Shown here: one piece after another, positions 62,681 through 64,000 of the stretch | Layout of the letters: each line of letters opens with the position of its first letter | Position numbering within the stretch: position 1 is the first letter of the stretch | NCBI GenBank assembly: GCA_038496445.1 | Contig: JALMLS010000480.1 | Coordinates: forward strand, 205,881-269,880 | Reading direction: 5' to 3' | Source: Trichosphaerium sp. ATCC 40318 | Taxonomy: Eukaryota; Discosea; Flabellinia; Trichosidae | DNA: 64,000 bases | Notes under the pieces: generated by a model | Seen by the model: the letters and a program-made list of their open reading frames with translations, nothing else | Databases searched by the model: none | What the model was told of the DNA's origin: nothing | Translations under genes and position numbers: made by a program

Positions 62681-64000
62681 CTAAATCTTAATATCAAATA
62701 ACGGAAAGCTGTAAAAGGTATAGTGCTTTTGCTCAAGTCGTTTAACTTCTGGGAGTGATTTATAAATTTTCTTCGAAGTTGCAGTGCCTTTGAGGTTAAT
62801 TGAGTAAACACCTACAAGGGCTTTAACTCCATCATCCGTGACAGCTCTACAAAAAGCCAAATCAATAGCATGAACGCCAACAAGCGCTTTAACACCGTCA
62901 TCTGTAACTCTTGTACTTCTTACACTGATAGTATGTACACCAGCCAAAGCCTTGATACCCTTATCCGTTACATTAGTGCCACTAATGTTAATTGCATGAA
63001 CACCTGCCAATGCTTCAATACCACAATCAGTTATTTTTAAACAAAAGCTTAAATCAATTGTATGAACACCAGCCAAGGCTTTAATGCCGTCATCTGTAAC
63101 AGAGTCACAATGGTTTAGACCAATAGTATGAACACCTGCCAACGCTATAACAATGTCATTTGTGATGGTACAATGTCCTAAACCCACTGTGTGTACCCCA
63201 GCAAGCACTTTAACATCTCTAACATTTGTTTTATAGAGCTCAATTTTATGGACACCAGCTAAAGCTGCAATACCCTCTTCAGTAACTTGTGTACACCAGT
63301 TTAACTTAATTGTGTTAACCCCTGCCAGTGCTTTAATGCCATCATCCGTAACATGCTTGCACTGAGTTAAACAGATGGTATGAACACCAGCCAAAGCCTT
63401 AACTCCTACATCAGTCACTTTACACAAGCTTAGAATAATTGTATGAACTCCAGCCAATGCCTTGATGTCATTATCTGTTACATTTGTAATAGCCAAACTT
63501 ATCGTATGAACTCCAGCCAATGCTGTAAAACAATCATCTCCAAGATTACCACAAAAGCTTAAATTAATTGTATGAACTCCATACAGTGCGTTAATACCAT
63601 TGCTTGTAATTAATCTACAACCCTTCGCTATAATTCTTTTTGTTCCTGCAAGTTGTTTGAGATGTTTGTCAGTAAATGTGTATAAACAATTAGTAAGATC
63701 AATGCTGTTCACCTTAAAGCCATCAAAGTCAATGTGGTCAATTCTACTATAAAGCTTGAGGTTATAGGCTCCTTGTAAGAACTTCAAGTGTTTTTGTTTG
63801 ATTGAGAACCTAACATCGATTCTGCATGTTTTGATGAGGTGAGGCGCTTCCTTGAATAGCTTTTTTAGCTTCTTCTTTCTCTTGAGGATAATACGTCTTC
63901 CTCCACCGTATCCCAAGTGAGTTGTAGCTATTTTAGCGAATATTCTAGATACAAGGACAACTGATCTTAAAGTTAACAATGAAACAAATTGTAGAACATG
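62681..64000 (-). CDS. F-box-like / LRR protein (type I), right-arm copy, 5' end beyond window
   Basis: Mirror of the 57438-58808 gene. The frame is open from the stop at 62681 to the edge of the window, where it has reached the end of the F-box-like segment (VLQFVSLLTLRSVVLVSRIF). By comparison with the left arm, about 50 nt including the start codon are missing. Differences from the left copy are a few single residues and the last two residues (FDIKI against FDILI). The two copies were duplicated very recently or are kept alike by gene conversion. Confidence 0.85.
   Translation of the reverse strand, partial: HVLQFVSLLTLRSVVLVSRIFAKIATTHLGYGGGRRIILKRKKKLKKLFKEAPHLIKTCRIDVRFSIKQKHLKFLQGAYNLKLYSRIDHIDFDGFKVNSIDLTNCLYTFTDKHLKQLAGTKRIIAKGCRLITSNGINALYGVHTINLSFCGNLGDDCFTALAGVHTISLAITNVTDNDIKALAGVHTIILSLCKVTDVGVKALAGVHTICLTQCKHVTDDGIKALAGVNTIKLNWCTQVTEEGIAALAGVHKIELYKTNVRDVKVLAGVHTVGLGHCTITNDIVIALAGVHTIGLNHCDSVTDDGIKALAGVHTIDLSFCLKITDCGIEALAGVHAINISGTNVTDKGIKALAGVHTISVRSTRVTDDGVKALVGVHAIDLAFCRAVTDDGVKALVGVYSINLKGTATSKKIYKSLPEVKRLEQKHYTFYSFPLFDIKI

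Larger units (their letters stand above)
57303..64000. repeat. Large inverted duplication, arms over 3 kb, continuing past the window
   Basis: Left arm (at least 57438-60250) and right arm (about 60960-64000) are reverse complements with very few differences. The LRR proteins differ at only a handful of residues (LKRLAG/LKQLAG, VTDNG/VTDND, CTKVTEE/CTQVTEE), and introns of the F-box genes match almost base for base. The order is LRR gene, intergenic, F-box gene, spacer of about 700 nt, F-box gene, intergenic, LRR gene. The inner about 300 nt on each side of the spacer centre are still alignable but diverged. A 240-bp element is inserted in the right arm only. The outer end of the right arm is beyond the window. 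Confidence 0.9.

Noticed and set aside
1-64000. Bacterial, plasmid or phage origin, CRISPR array, tRNA or rRNA genes
   Set aside because: Spliceosomal introns in conserved eukaryotic genes exclude a prokaryotic source. No regularly spaced repeats with spacers, and no T-loop/anticodon patterns or rRNA cores, were seen by eye. A tRNAscan run would settle the tRNA point.
33467-64000. The whole LRR/MORN region as an integrated giant-virus genome
   Set aside because: It is interrupted by ordinary intron-bearing cellular genes (golgin-like, cofilin, NOT3/5) and no capsid, viral polymerase or packaging gene was seen. Only the gene families are virus-like.

Overview
The window is nuclear DNA from a unicellular eukaryote, most likely an amoeboid protist. 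Conserved cellular genes (DNA ligase I, ADF/cofilin, the NOT3/5 subunit of CCR4-NOT, a golgin-like coiled-coil protein, arrestin-domain proteins, filamin repeats) are split by many short GT-AG introns. Many 5' splice sites begin GTAC, often GTACGT. The DNA is AT-rich, both strands are densely coded, and there are no operons or Shine-Dalgarno sites. I saw no tRNA, rRNA or CRISPR. I cannot name the species.

Layout. 0.5-4.5 kb: DNA ligase I (-). 4.9-7.1 kb: an ADP-ribosylglycohydrolase-fold protein (+) that has lost its metal-binding acidic motifs. 8.3-9.6 kb: an F-box/NHL-repeat protein (-). 10.6-11.6 kb: an unrecognised repeat protein (-). 13-21 kb: secreted or surface proteins, namely a C-type-lectin-like type I membrane protein (+), a secreted beta-helix protein (-), a 97-residue basic protein (-), and two copies of a secreted protein in a head-to-head inverted duplication. 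22-28.6 kb: two tandem arrestin-domain genes (-) with an F-box/MORN gene between them. 30-33 kb: an unrecognised gene and two interleaved antisense filamin-repeat genes. 37-44 kb: a conserved housekeeping block (golgin-like, cofilin, NOT3/5). 33-37 kb and 44-64 kb: a cluster of F-box proteins carrying LRR, MORN or other C-terminal domains. Many of these are broken, and the cluster includes a large inverted duplication running off the end of the window.

How the genes fit together. The main theme is a modular F-box family. Similar N-terminal F-box-like segments (Leu/Ile/Phe-Pro-x-Glu) are joined to arrays of VTDxGIKALAGVHTIxLS-type LRRs, to MORN_2-type repeats, to NHL repeats, or to an unrecognised helical tail. 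Such proteins are expected to be substrate adaptors of SCF ubiquitin ligases. The LRR and MORN members are almost all single-exon, unlike the intron-rich housekeeping genes, and similar F-box/LRR and F-box/MORN families are abundant in giant viruses of amoebae. Intact, frameshifted, stop-containing, transposon-interrupted and remnant copies lie side by side, which indicates ongoing birth-and-death evolution. Two non-autonomous DNA elements with terminal inverted repeats and target-site duplications are present. CACGTG palindromes appear strongly over-represented, and several coding frames can be kept open only by introns of 17-25 nt.
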